NCBI RefSeq assembly: GCF_003384035.1
Contig: NZ_QQAK01000010.1
Location: forward strand, 62,001-126,000
DNA length: 64,000 nt
Origin: Sporosarcina sp. BI001-red
GTDB lineage: Bacteria; Bacillota; Bacilli; Bacillales_A; Planococcaceae
Direction: 5' to 3'
In this document: piece after piece, positions 54,635-63,909 of the stretch
Layout of the letters: each line of letters begins with the position of its first letter
Numbering within the stretch: position 1 is the stretch's first letter
Translations under genes and position numbers: made by a program
Notes under the pieces: generated by a model
Seen by the model: the letters and a program-made list of their open reading frames with translations, nothing else
Database searches by the model: none
Told to the model about the DNA's origin: nothing

Positions 54635-56371
54635 ATGACGCACACGACAACAATTGATCCATTTACTCTTGAAATCGTGAAAGATTCATTACTTGCTACT
54701 GGAGATGAAATGTTTGATGCACTCGCGAGAACTTCGATGAGTCCAATCATCTATGAGGTACTGGATTATGCAAGTGGGTTGACGGATGCAGAAGGGAATC
54801 TGCTAACTCAAGGGAATGGTGTGACAGGTTTCATCGGGATGTTGACGTTCATGGTGAAGGAAACGCTGGCGAAATACCCTGGAGACAAGTTGAAGGAAGG
54901 CGACATCATTATTATTAATGATCCTTATCAAGGCGGAGGATCTCACCTTTCAGATGTTGGATTGGTCATGCCGATCTTTGTAGATGGTGAGCTGATTGCG
55001 TTCTCTGCCAATAAGGCGCATTGGACGGAAGTGGGAGGGAAAGATCCGGGTTCCTTTACGAATGATTCCGTAGATATCTTCCAAGAAGGTCTTCAATTCT
55101 CTTGTCTTAAACTGTATGACGAAGGAAAAGTGAATGATGTTTTAGTTGAAATGATCCGGTCGAATGTCCGTTTTCCAGAGTTGTCACTCGGAGATATGTG
55201 GGCACAAGTTGCAGCACTTAAAACGGGTGGCCGCAGGTTGAATGAGCTTTGTAAAAAACATTCGACAAAAACGATTCTTGCTGCAATCGAGTATTTGCTG
55301 GATCACGGTGAAGCTTTATCACGCAAGGAATTAAAGAAGCTGCCTAAAGGTGTTTTCTATGCAGAAGATTTCATTGACACAGACGGAATTGGAAATGGGC
55401 CTTTCCCTATTAAAGTTAAAGTGACAATTACGGATGATGAATTCATTTGTGATTTCAGAGGCAGTTCCCCTCAAGTCCCGGGGCCAATGAATTGCTCGAA
55501 AACAGGACTAATCTCTGCTGTACGTGTGATTTTCCTAGCAATTACGAACCCGGAACAAGATGTGAATGATGGGGTATTCCGACCGTTGAAAATTTTAACA
55601 GATCCGAAATCTATCATGTCAGCGGAACGTCCAGTCCCTGTATCGAACTACTTTGAAACGTTGTTAGGCAGCTTGGATTTAGTATGGAAAGCAATGGCAC
55701 CACATGTACCCGAACGCTTAAATGCAGGACACTTTTTATCTGTTTGTGCAGTGACGTTGTCGGGGACTCATCATGATACGGACGAATCGTTCTTGATTGT
55801 AGAACCATCTGTTGGCGGATGGGGTGCATCGAATCGGAAAGATGGGGCATCTGGACAGTTTTGCATGAGTGATGGTGAAACGTACAATGTTCCTGTAGAA
55901 GTTGCTGAAACACGTTACGGTGTCATGTTGGATGAATATAGTTTACGTGAAGATGGAAATGGAACTGGAGCAGGAGAGTTTGTTGGCGGTAAAGGGGTCA
56001 CTCGATCTTACCGTGCTATGACGGACGGACAAGCAGTCACAGTCACATATGGTCGCAACAAGTTCATGCCGTGGGGAATTAGTGGCGGCCATGACGGATC
56101 TCCAAACGAATTCTTTGTGGATAAAACCGATGGCACAACAGACGGTCCTTACGGTGTGTATGCTAGATATCCTTTGAACAAAGGTGACGTAGTAAGACTT
56201 GTCACAGGTACGGGCGGCGGATACGGAAATCCGTTAAAACGAGAAGCGCAACAAGTAGTGAGAGATGTGAAGAATGGCTATTTCACAGTCGAAGAAGCAC
56301 GTACGGTTTTCGGTGTAGAAGTCGATATGGATACGTTTGAATATAGAGAACTTGAGAGCAGAACACACTAA
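54635..56371 (+). CDS. Hydantoinase/oxoprolinase subunit B (HyuB family)
   Basis: The protein has 578 residues of usual length. The opening block DPFTLEIVKDSLLATGDEMF, the central IINDPYQGGGSHLSDVGLVM and the C-terminal VRLVTGTGGGYGNPLKR are hallmark segments. Subunit B completes the ATP-dependent enzyme with HyuA. AAAGGAGGAG precedes the ATG and the gene is followed by a cupin gene 15 bp later. Confidence 0.88.
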   Translation: MTHTTTIDPFTLEIVKDSLLATGDEMFDALARTSMSPIIYEVLDYASGLTDAEGNLLTQGNGVTGFIGMLTFMVKETLAKYPGDKLKEGDIIIINDPYQGGGSHLSDVGLVMPIFVDGELIAFSANKAHWTEVGGKDPGSFTNDSVDIFQEGLQFSCLKLYDEGKVNDVLVEMIRSNVRFPELSLGDMWAQVAALKTGGRRLNELCKKHSTKTILAAIEYLLDHGEALSRKELKKLPKGVFYAEDFIDTDGIGNGPFPIKVKVTITDDEFICDFRGSSPQVPGPMNCSKTGLISAVRVIFLAITNPEQDVNDGVFRPLKILTDPKSIMSAERPVPVSNYFETLLGSLDLVWKAMAPHVPERLNAGHFLSVCAVTLSGTHHDTDESFLIVEPSVGGWGASNRKDGASGQFCMSDGETYNVPVEVAETRYGVMLDEYSLREDGNGTGAGEFVGGKGVTRSYRAMTDGQAVTVTYGRNKFMPWGISGGHDGSPNEFFVDKTDGTTDGPYGVYARYPLNKGDVVRLVTGTGGGYGNPLKREAQQVVRDVKNGYFTVEEARTVFGVEVDMDTFEYRELESRTH

Positions 56372-56386
56372 AAGGAGATGGATCAG

Positions 56387-56701
56387 ATGAAAAAACAAGC
56401 AGCGCAAGATACAAAGGAAATCGTACAAAACCTGTTTCACGATCAATTCAAAAATGCAGAAGTGAAATTCGGATATGTGTCGATACCGGCAGGCGAGCGA
56501 TTGCCGGCTGAAGGAACAACTTTCCACGAGGAACAGGAGTATTCGTTCATTACAAAAGGGTCACTTATTGGTGAATCGGGAGGGGTGCCGTTTGAAATGA
56601 CGTCAGGGGAAGCGTCGTTCATTCCTGCAAAAGAATTGCATTGGTGTATGAACAACGGTGATGAACCAGTGGAAATCGTGTTTGCCTTAGTGAATGCATA
56701 A
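56387..56701 (+). CDS. Small cupin protein
   Basis: The protein has 104 residues from ATG 56387, 9 bp after AAAGGAGA; an ATG at 56378 is too close to it. The single cupin barrel includes FGYVSIPAGERLPAEGTTFH (motif 1) and SGEASFIPAKELHWCMNNGD (motif 2), with H-E/H ligands for a metal. Small stand-alone cupins often assist or sense in catabolic operons; its reaction is unknown. Confidence 0.8.
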   Translation: MKKQAAQDTKEIVQNLFHDQFKNAEVKFGYVSIPAGERLPAEGTTFHEEQEYSFITKGSLIGESGGVPFEMTSGEASFIPAKELHWCMNNGDEPVEIVFALVNA

Positions 56702-56740
56702 GCTGCCAGGGGAAATTAGATAGGAAAAAGGAGTGAGCCG

Positions 56741-58066
56741 ATGGACGGTCAAAAAGAGAATACGAAAGCGCATAACGATATACTTGGCCAAGATAATGCA
56801 TTGGCTCCTGTTCCGGAAAATCAGCGTCAGCATTGGCTGACGCCTGCAGTTATATTTGGAGGACTGGAATTCACGATTCCAGTTCTCATGGTAGGTGCTT
56901 CTTTAACAGCGAGTTTCGGGATGACGAAGATTCTTTTCATTCTGATCATCGCACTATTCGGTTTCCAGTGGGCAGGTAATGCATTACAAGGGTATATCGG
57001 CGCTAAGACGGGGCGTTCTTCATCCGTAATTGCCAAGTCGAGTTTTGGAACCGTACAAGCGCGCTTTATTGTCGGATTCACGATTTTCATTGTGTCACTT
57101 GGCTGGTGGGCGTTGCAGACTGCAGTTGCAGGAAATGCGATGTCTGCAATGTTCGGTATTGATTATCAAACAAATTGGATTGGGTGGGCACTCGTTACGA
57201 CTGTTGCGGGTCTTTTGTTCGCACTTCCTTCTATTATTGGGTATAACTCGATGAAATGGACCGATTATTTGGCGGTTCCTTCAGGATTGCTGCTGATTAT
57301 TGGTGGAATCTATTTGACGATGAAAAATACGGGATTGCATAAGATTATGGAATGGAATCCTGAACCGAGTATGACGATTTTAGCTGGAATTAGTTTGGTA
57401 ATTGGTGTAAACGTATCCCAATGGGTAATCGCGTCAGACTATACGCGCTATGCGAAACCTGTTTGGCGTGACAACTGGATTATTCCAAGCGGTATTGCCG
57501 TAATTGGATTCCCGTTGTTCATCGTAGGGGCAATCATGTCCGTAGGTGTTGGAGATGCAGACATCGTCAATGTCATGATGAATTTAGGGTTTCCGTTTTG
57601 GGGCTTCTTGATTTTGTGGCTTGCGACGTGGACTTCCCAACTCGTCAATAACTACAGTATGGGATTAGCGCTTGCGAATTTATTGAATGTGAACTCAAGT
57701 CGCGGTCGTGCGCTGTTGACGTTGATCGGGACGATTCTAGCAATAATTGTCGCGCTTGCGGGAATCCTTCAGTACTTTGAAGACTTCCTATACTTGACGG
57801 CTCTCTTGTATCCGGCGATTGCGGGCGTAATGATGGGAGATTTCTTCATTATCCGTAAGCAAAAGTGGGTTGAGATTCCAGGTTGGAACTGGATGGCAAC
57901 AATCGCAGTAGTAGCTGGTGTCGTAGTTGGATATTTGACTCAGTACGTGTATCCAATGGGGTTACCGGCTGTTCAATCTCTACTAGCTTCCATTCTTGCA
58001 TATGTCATCGCGATGAAAGTGAAGAAGAATGTATCACCTGATCAGTTTACGGAAGAGCATCATTAA
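56741..58066 (+). CDS. NCS1-family permease (cytosine/purine/hydantoin transporter, CodB-like)
   Basis: The protein has 441 residues and 12 membrane helices, with the NCS1 blocks LTPAVIFGGLEFTIPVLMVG, FQWAGNALQGYIGAKTGRSS, WVIASDYTRYAKP and YPAIAGVMMGDFF. Family members import cytosine, purines, allantoin or hydantoins with H+ or Na+. As the last gene of the hydantoinase operon it probably brings in the ring compound that HyuAB opens. AAAGGAG precedes the ATG by 7 bp. Confidence 0.87.
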   Translation: MDGQKENTKAHNDILGQDNALAPVPENQRQHWLTPAVIFGGLEFTIPVLMVGASLTASFGMTKILFILIIALFGFQWAGNALQGYIGAKTGRSSSVIAKSSFGTVQARFIVGFTIFIVSLGWWALQTAVAGNAMSAMFGIDYQTNWIGWALVTTVAGLLFALPSIIGYNSMKWTDYLAVPSGLLLIIGGIYLTMKNTGLHKIMEWNPEPSMTILAGISLVIGVNVSQWVIASDYTRYAKPVWRDNWIIPSGIAVIGFPLFIVGAIMSVGVGDADIVNVMMNLGFPFWGFLILWLATWTSQLVNNYSMGLALANLLNVNSSRGRALLTLIGTILAIIVALAGILQYFEDFLYLTALLYPAIAGVMMGDFFIIRKQKWVEIPGWNWMATIAVVAGVVVGYLTQYVYPMGLPAVQSLLASILAYVIAMKVKKNVSPDQFTEEHH

Positions 58067-58124
58067 GTTAGATGGTGCTTGTTAAATAGACGTTGATATT
58101 CGTAAATAGGTTAGTGGTGTACGA

Positions 58125-58550
58125 TGATGGATTCGGCAACATGGCACAATTGAAGTGTTTCTAAGGGATTAATTGGGTGCGCTGCGCTTGTTTAGGGAAG
58201 GGCTAGTACGCTTTAAGACAGTGATATCAATTTGCCCGACAGTTAAGATCAATTGCCAATCATTGAGAGTAGATTCTCCGACACTTAGGGGAGTTTCTCA
58301 ATCACATCGGGCGATTTCTCCGACACCTAGCGAAGTTTCTCGATAACGGGACACAAATCGAGCGTGTTAAGGGATTAATTGGGTGCGCTTCGCTTGTTTA
58401 GGGAAGGGTTAGTACGCTGAGTGTTTGTGACTTCAAGTTGTCCGACAGTTGGAGTTAATTCTCCGACACTTGGCGAAGTTTCTCGATCACATCGGGCGAT
58501 TTCTCCGACACCTAGCGAAATTTCTCGATAACGGGACACAAATCATCCTA
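58125..58550. repeat. Tandem array 2 of the ~206-bp repeat (short)
   Basis: CACAATTGAA at 58145 and CACAAATC at 58352 and 58537 mark two units with the same spacer and 21-bp subrepeats as array 1. It is in the same orientation as arrays 1 and 3. Confidence 0.9.
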
Positions 58551-58561
58551 AAAATAAGCAA

Positions 58562-58599
58562 AATCAACCCCCATTCCGCATTGCGAAGTGGGGGTTGAT
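58562..58599 (-). terminator. Terminator
   Basis: ATCAACCCCCA pairs with TGGGGGTTGAT directly after the minus-strand stop at 58601; the tail is T-poor but the stem is strong. Confidence 0.7.
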
Positions 58600-58600
58600 G

Positions 58601-59518
58601 TTATTCTAGCGTAAGGACTAATTTCCCACGAGCATGTCGTGTTTGAGTTTTCTGGAGTGCTTCGAGTCCTTGCTCGAATGGATAGGTTTGCTCGATGACG
58701 AGCTGGTATGTACCGTCTGCAATTTCTTGAATGAGCTCTTTGACTTCATCTCGGACATCTGCTTTATGAGGCACGAATGCAGCCGTGATGCCGCGTTCGG
58801 GTTCGATGCGGTCGCCGGATATAGTAATAACAGTGCCACCGTCTTTTACGATATGCATACTTTCAGTTCCTGTTCCAGGTTGAATGGCAATCGCTGCATC
58901 GACACCGTTAGGCATCCATTCGCGGATTTCGTGTGCCCACTTCGAATCACGATAGTCGACGGTTTTATCAGCACCAAGCGATTTCATATAGTCATGGTTT
59001 TTAGGGGAAGCCGAACCCGCTACCTTCCAGCCACGTGCTTTGGCAAATTGGATGGCGAATGTCCCGATCGCACCAGAAGCACCTGCGATGAATACCGAAT
59101 CGCCTTCTTTCAAATGGAGTGCAGTGAGCGCGCGCAAAACAGTGTTACCTGCGACTGGTACTGCAGCGGCTTCTTTAAAATCCATGTTTTCAGGGATGTG
59201 TAGGATGAGCGAGTCTTGTTGGACTGCTGCGAACTCTGCCCACGTTCCCCCTTTTGGTTGCATCATGCTGACGAAGGCGATGCGATCCCCTTTTTTATGG
59301 TGTGTCACCAAACTCCCGATTTCTTCAACAATCCCCGCTGCTTCAACTCCGATTGGATACGGATAGTGGATCTCTTGAGGGAGAAAATAGGAGTCATGAA
59401 TCCCTACGCCTACTGCTTTTACACGCACGAGCAATTCATCCTCACTGATGACTGGAACCCTGATCTCTTCTAGCAGGATATCGTCTGGGGCGTCACTCCG
59501 TTTTACAAATGCTTTCAT
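58601..59518 (-). CDS. Zinc-independent MDR-family NADPH:quinone oxidoreductase-like protein
   Basis: The protein has 305 residues. The GroES-like N-terminus (DILLEEIRVPVISEDELLVR) lacks catalytic-zinc ligands. The Rossmann nucleotide site is SVFIAGASGAIGTFAIQFAK, followed by GSASPKNHDYMKSLGADKTV, as in quinone oxidoreductases/enoyl reductases. It should reduce quinones or enals with NADPH. AAGGAG precedes the ATG. Monocistronic, between array 2 and the DUF3100 operon. Confidence 0.85.
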   Translation of the reverse strand: MKAFVKRSDAPDDILLEEIRVPVISEDELLVRVKAVGVGIHDSYFLPQEIHYPYPIGVEAAGIVEEIGSLVTHHKKGDRIAFVSMMQPKGGTWAEFAAVQQDSLILHIPENMDFKEAAAVPVAGNTVLRALTALHLKEGDSVFIAGASGAIGTFAIQFAKARGWKVAGSASPKNHDYMKSLGADKTVDYRDSKWAHEIREWMPNGVDAAIAIQPGTGTESMHIVKDGGTVITISGDRIEPERGITAAFVPHKADVRDEVKELIQEIADGTYQLVIEQTYPFEQGLEALQKTQTRHARGKLVLTLE

Positions 59519-60092
59519 ATAGGTTGCAACTCCTTTTGAGATTTTAGTAAATTCAGTATATCATACCGTTATTGCTGAAGTAGTAATACGGGATTGTAAT
59601 AATTTTTACAATGAATTCCTGGATTTCTATGTTCTAACGAGGACGAGTCGCTGTGTACACGTATAAAGTTGTGACCATCACGAGTAATTGGAAGGGTGCG
59701 CAAGGATGGAGACGGCATTCAATCATACCGTTTTCTACGACAACAGGGGGACGACGGAATTGAAGATTGTTTTTGAAAAAGGAAGCCAAAATGGAATTGA
59801 CATATGAATTTTGAGGAGCTGTTCTGCTGATAGGTCTATAAGCTTTTATTTGATTTTGAATAACAATTTTTGTTAACGCTTTACTAGGGTAAAATACTTC
59901 TTCCCTTAGACTGAATTATCTAGTATACTGCATATCATAGATTTTTTTAGATGTTCACATGAGTATATGGATTTTGATATGGATAGATTAATTGATGACA
60001 AATTTGAAATCAGTTAAATCAGAAATTATAGGTAGATAATGAATCAGAGAGAGTGTGATTCAACTTCAAATAGGTGAAGGGGGAGAATGAAC
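59519..60092. other. Intergenic region upstream of the DUF3100 operon
   Basis: No gene recognised. AT-rich promoter-like sequence lies at 59870-60000. A GGTGAAGGGGGAG ribosome site ends the region. Confidence 0.4.
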
Positions 60093-60890
60093 ATGCAAGA
60101 TGGAAATGCAGCAATGGGATTGTGGAAAGATTGGCGTTTACATGCGATTGTTTTAGCAATAGTAATCGTTACGGAATTGATCGGCACGTTCAGCATTAAA
60201 GTCGGTCCTGGGGTCGTGTTGTTACTTCCGATGTTATACGCGCTCGTCATAGGAATTATTTTATACTTTACACCGGCTGTGAAAGAGCGGCAGTCCATCA
60301 ATGCGGAGCCTATTATTGTGCTGGGAGTTTCGTTATTGCTTGCCAAAATCGGGGTCATTATCGGACCTTCATTGCCAGAGGTGATCGCAGCGGGGCCTGC
60401 TCTTTTACTGCAAGAGTTCGGGAATCTAGGTACGATTTTGATCGCGTTGCCCGTTGCAGTTTGGCTTGGTATGAAGCGTGAAGCAATCGGCATGACGCAC
60501 TCGGTTGGCCGTGAGCCAAACGTAGGCTTGATTATGGATAAGTACGGAATGGGTTCGCCGGAAGGGCGCGGAGTTATGGCGATGTACATTTTCGGTACCG
60601 TATTCGGTGCTGTATTCTTAGGGTTACTGTCAGGATTACTCGCTACGATTACGCCACTCAGTCCGCTATCGTTTGCGCTAGCTTCAGGTGTCGGAAGCGG
60701 AAGTATGATGGCAGCAGCGAGCGGTTCGTTGATTGCCGCGTTTCCTGAACTTGAAACGCAGATCGTTGCGTTTTCAGGAGCGAGTAACTTACTCTCCTTA
60801 TCAACCGGTCTTTGGGTCAGTATCTTCATTGGACTGCCACTCACTGAAAAAATGTATGGGTGGATGACTCGGAAGAAGGAGGGGTATTGA
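60093..60890 (+). CDS. DUF3100 membrane protein
   Basis: The protein has 265 residues from ATG 60093; an ATG at 60087 is too near the GGGGGAG site. About eight membrane segments carry conserved glycine-rich turns (REPNVGLIMDKYGMGSPEGR, SGVGSGSMMAAASGSLIAAF). It belongs to DUF3100, an uncharacterised transporter-like family that usually has a small membrane partner, here the next gene, whose start overlaps this stop by 1 bp. Transport of a small molecule is inferred only from topology. Confidence 0.8.
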   Translation: MQDGNAAMGLWKDWRLHAIVLAIVIVTELIGTFSIKVGPGVVLLLPMLYALVIGIILYFTPAVKERQSINAEPIIVLGVSLLLAKIGVIIGPSLPEVIAAGPALLLQEFGNLGTILIALPVAVWLGMKREAIGMTHSVGREPNVGLIMDKYGMGSPEGRGVMAMYIFGTVFGAVFLGLLSGLLATITPLSPLSFALASGVGSGSMMAAASGSLIAAFPELETQIVAFSGASNLLSLSTGLWVSIFIGLPLTEKMYGWMTRKKEGY

Positions 60891-61342
60891 TGTTGAAAAA
60901 TATTCAAGAGTGGGTTTTGTTATTGGTTATCGTAGGCGTCAGTGGCCTTGTCGGGAACTGGATTGGCTACGATATCTTCCCAATTGCCGCACTTCCGGGG
61001 ATGGCGATTCTGATTGGCATATGCTTGGCAGGATTCATTTTGAAAGAGATCATCCCTGTGAATTTTCCGAGCATCGCCTATATTTCCATCATTGGGGTGG
61101 TCGTGTCGATGCCATGGTTCCCAGGTTCCGCTAAAGTGGTGGAATGGACGACTCAAGTTCAGCTGCTGGCGCTTACAACTCCTATTCTAGCCTATGCAGG
61201 GATTGCGATTGGACGTTCGTGGTCCGATTTCGTGAAGCTAGGCTGGCGGACGTTGATTGTCGCAAGCCTTGTCATGATTGGAACGTTTCTCGGTTCGGCC
61301 GTGATTGCGGAGATTATATTACGATTCCAAGGAATAATTTAA
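60890..61342 (+). CDS. Small membrane protein, partner of the DUF3100 protein
   Basis: The protein has 150 residues, five hydrophobic segments and the motif KEIIPVNFPSIAYISIIGVV. The start at ATG 60890 overlaps the upstream stop (TGATG) with GGAGGGG before it, so translation is coupled. It is probably the second subunit of the same carrier. Function unknown. Confidence 0.75.
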   Translation: MLKNIQEWVLLLVIVGVSGLVGNWIGYDIFPIAALPGMAILIGICLAGFILKEIIPVNFPSIAYISIIGVVVSMPWFPGSAKVVEWTTQVQLLALTTPILAYAGIAIGRSWSDFVKLGWRTLIVASLVMIGTFLGSAVIAEIILRFQGII

Positions 61343-61351
61343 TAGAGAATA

Positions 61352-61387
61352 GGGACCCGTCGCAATGTAGCGACTGGGTCCTTTTTG
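61352..61387 (+). terminator. Terminator
   Basis: GGACCCGTCGC pairs with GCGACTGGGTCC, followed by TTTTTG. Confidence 0.85.
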
Positions 61388-61394
61388 TGTTGGG

Positions 61395-62580
61395 ATGCCG
61401 TTGTCGATCACTCCGAAGGGTTTCTCGATCAACGAAGAGTCTTTCTCCATCACATCGGACGATTTCTCCGACACCTAGCGAAGTTTCTCGATAAAGGGAC
61501 ACAATTCAATGGCCTTAAGGGATTAATTTGGTGCGCTGCGCTTGTTGAAGGATGGGCAATTCAACTAAGCGGGAGCAATTTTTGACTTCTCCGACACCTA
61601 GCTGTGAATGTCCGACGCTGGGAGTGATTTCTTCATCAACGAAGAGTGTTTCTCGATCACATCGGACGATATCTCCGACACCTAGCGAAGTTTCTCGATA
61701 AAGGGACACAATTCAATGGCCTTAAGGGATTAATTTGGTGCGCTGCGCTTGTTGAAGGAAGGGCAATTCAGCTAAGCGGGGGCAATTTTTGACTTCTCCG
61801 ACACCTGGCTGTGAATGTCCGACGCTGGGAGTGATTTCTTCATCAACGGAGAGTGTTTCTCGATCACATCGGACGATATCTCCGACACCTAGCGAAGTTT
61901 CTCGATAAAGGGACACAATTCAACGGCCTTAAGATACTAATTGGGTGCGCTGCGCTTGTTGAAGGATGGGCAAATCAACTAAGTAGGGGCAATTTTTGAC
62001 TTCTCCGACACCTGGCTGTGAATGTCCGACGCTGAGAGTGATTTCTTCATCAACGGAGAGTGTTTCTCGATCACATCGGGCGATTTCTCCGACACCTAGC
62101 GAAGTTTCTCGATAAAGGAACACAATTCAACGACCTTAAGGGACTATTTAAGCGCTGCGTTTGTTGAAGGACGGGCAATTCAGCTAAGCGAGGGCAATTT
62201 TTGACTTCTCCGACACCTGGCTGTGAATGCCCGACGCTGGGAGTGATTTCTTCATCAACGAAGAGTGTTTCTCCATCACATCGGTCGATTTCTCCGACAC
62301 CTAGCGAAGTTTCTCGATAAAGGGACACAATTCAACGGCCATAAGGGACTAATTGGATGCGCTGCGCTTGTTTAGGGAAGGGCAATTCAGCTAAGCGAGG
62401 GCAATTTTGACTTCTCCGACACCTAGCTGTGAATGCCCGACGCTGGGAGTGATTTCTTCTTCAACGAAGAGTGTTTCTCGATCACATCGGACGATTTCTC
62501 CGACACCTAGCGAAGTTTCTCGATAAAGGGACACAATTCAATGGCCTTAAGAGATTAATTGGGTGCGCTGCGCTTGTTGA
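61395..62580. repeat. Tandem array 3 of the ~206-bp repeat
   Basis: CACAATTCAA recurs at 61500, 61707, 61914, 62121, 62326 and 62532 (205-207 bp period). Units here share the variant spacer GTGCGCTGCGCTTGTTGAAG and a subrepeat variant CTTCATCAACGAAGAGTG, so they have been homogenised within this array. Minus-strand open frames are repeated heptads only. Confidence 0.92.
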
Positions 62581-62654
62581 AAGATGGCTCAGGAGGATAG
62601 CACCAGAATGGAGGCATGAAGAGAATTGATTGATTACAAAGCAATTCGTTTTAT

Positions 62655-62687
62655 GATTAAAAAACGAATAAAAGTTGTTTTTTAATC
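62655..62687. promoter_or_regulatory. Perfect inverted repeat upstream of ehuB
   Basis: GATTAAAAAAC and GTTTTTTAATC are separated by 11 nt, 255 bp before ehuB. It could be an operator or the terminator of something upstream; no gene ends there. Confidence 0.4.
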
Positions 62688-62941
62688 TTCCAGACTAAAA
62701 AACTAGAACGTTCACAAATCGTTCGAAATAAGATACTTTTAGCCTATGGAAAAAACTTTTTAAACTTATTTCTCTTAATTTTTTATCTCTTAGAACCGTT
62801 ATAGCGTCTAAGATAATCATGATTACCATTTAACAGCTATACCGGAAAAGTCTGAAAACCCGTTTGTAATGAAAAATTAGGTGTGATACGGTTAATAACG
62901 TATTGAAAAATTGCTTTATGAAAATATCAAGGAGGAGAAAA

Positions 62942-63808
62942 ATGAGAAAAGCGTTAGTTGGTTTTTTGGCAATCATGATGCTAGTCGTTTTAGCAGCATG
63001 TGGGGAAGATAGTAGTGGTAGTAAGCTAGAAGATTTGAAAGAGAAAGGCGTTGTCAAAGTCGGCTTTGCCAATGAGAAACCGTATGCGTATGAAGAGGAT
63101 GGAGAGTTGCAAGGTGCTGCGGTTGCTATTGCCAAAGCGGTCTTTGAAAACCTGGGGATAGACGAAGTCGACGGGAAGTTGTCGGAATTCGGGAACTTGA
63201 TTCCAGGCTTAGGCGCAGGGAAGTTTGACGTCATTACAGCGGGAATGGCGATTACACCGGACCGTTGTGGAAACGTGGCGTTTGGTGAACCGGAAATTAA
63301 ATATGGTGAAGGATTAATCGTTGAAAAAGGTAATCCGATGAACTTGATGAGCTATAAAGATATTGCTGCGAATCCTGAAGTTAAAGTTGCAGTAATGAGT
63401 GGTGCGACAGAGAAAGAATTCATGATCAAAGAAGGCGTTGCTGAGAGCCAAATCATGATGGTTCCTGACATTCCAGCATCATTTTCAGCAGTTGAATCTG
63501 GACGTGCGACAGTCACAACAGGTACAGAAATGACGATTAAAATGGCACTTGAATCGGCTAACATCGACAAGCTTGAATTTGTAAATGAATTCGAACAGCC
63601 GGAAATCGAAGGTGTTCCTAGTTATGGTGCTGCAGCGTTCTTGAACGAAGACGATGAGTTACGTGAAGCATATAATGCGGAGCTGAAAAAGATGAAGGAA
63701 AACGGCGAAATTGCAGCATTGATCGAACCGTTTGGCTTTACTGAAGAAATGAACACGGTCGATAACGACATTACGACTGAAAGTGTTTGTAGCGGTGAAA
63801 ATTACTAA
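62942..63808 (+). CDS. ehuB: Ectoine/hydroxyectoine ABC transporter substrate-binding lipoprotein
   Basis: The protein has 288 residues from ATG 62942 after GGAGGAG. The lipobox is LAAC with C20. The family-3 solute-binding fold shows the EhuB-typical segments VGFANEKPYAYEEDGELQGA, EFGNLIPGLGAGKFDVITAG and AITPDRCGNVAFGEPEIKYG. It captures ectoine or hydroxyectoine outside the membrane for import as a compatible solute or nutrient. The permease gene begins 101 bp later, after a hairpin. Whether import serves osmoprotection or catabolism depends on genes beyond the window. Confidence 0.9.
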   Translation: MRKALVGFLAIMMLVVLAACGEDSSGSKLEDLKEKGVVKVGFANEKPYAYEEDGELQGAAVAIAKAVFENLGIDEVDGKLSEFGNLIPGLGAGKFDVITAGMAITPDRCGNVAFGEPEIKYGEGLIVEKGNPMNLMSYKDIAANPEVKVAVMSGATEKEFMIKEGVAESQIMMVPDIPASFSAVESGRATVTTGTEMTIKMALESANIDKLEFVNEFEQPEIEGVPSYGAAAFLNEDDELREAYNAELKKMKENGEIAALIEPFGFTEEMNTVDNDITTESVCSGENY

Positions 63809-63817
63809 GAAAACGAT

Positions 63818-63848
63818 CGGGTCACGCCGTGTTCGGCATGACTCTTTT
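63818..63848 (+). terminator. Intercistronic hairpin/attenuator between ehuB and ehuC
   Basis: GGGTCACGCC pairs with GGCATGACTC (G-U tolerated), followed by TTTTC. It likely lowers permease expression relative to the binding protein. Confidence 0.65.
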
Positions 63849-63909
63849 CTTGGTTAGTAAACCCGTAAACTCGTAAGATTACTAAATCGTACACAATGGA
63901 GTGGTGTTT

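Noticed and set aside
46480..62580. CRISPR array
   Set aside because: Units are ~206 bp with 21-bp subrepeats that vary internally; there are no unique ~30-40 bp spacers and no cas genes.
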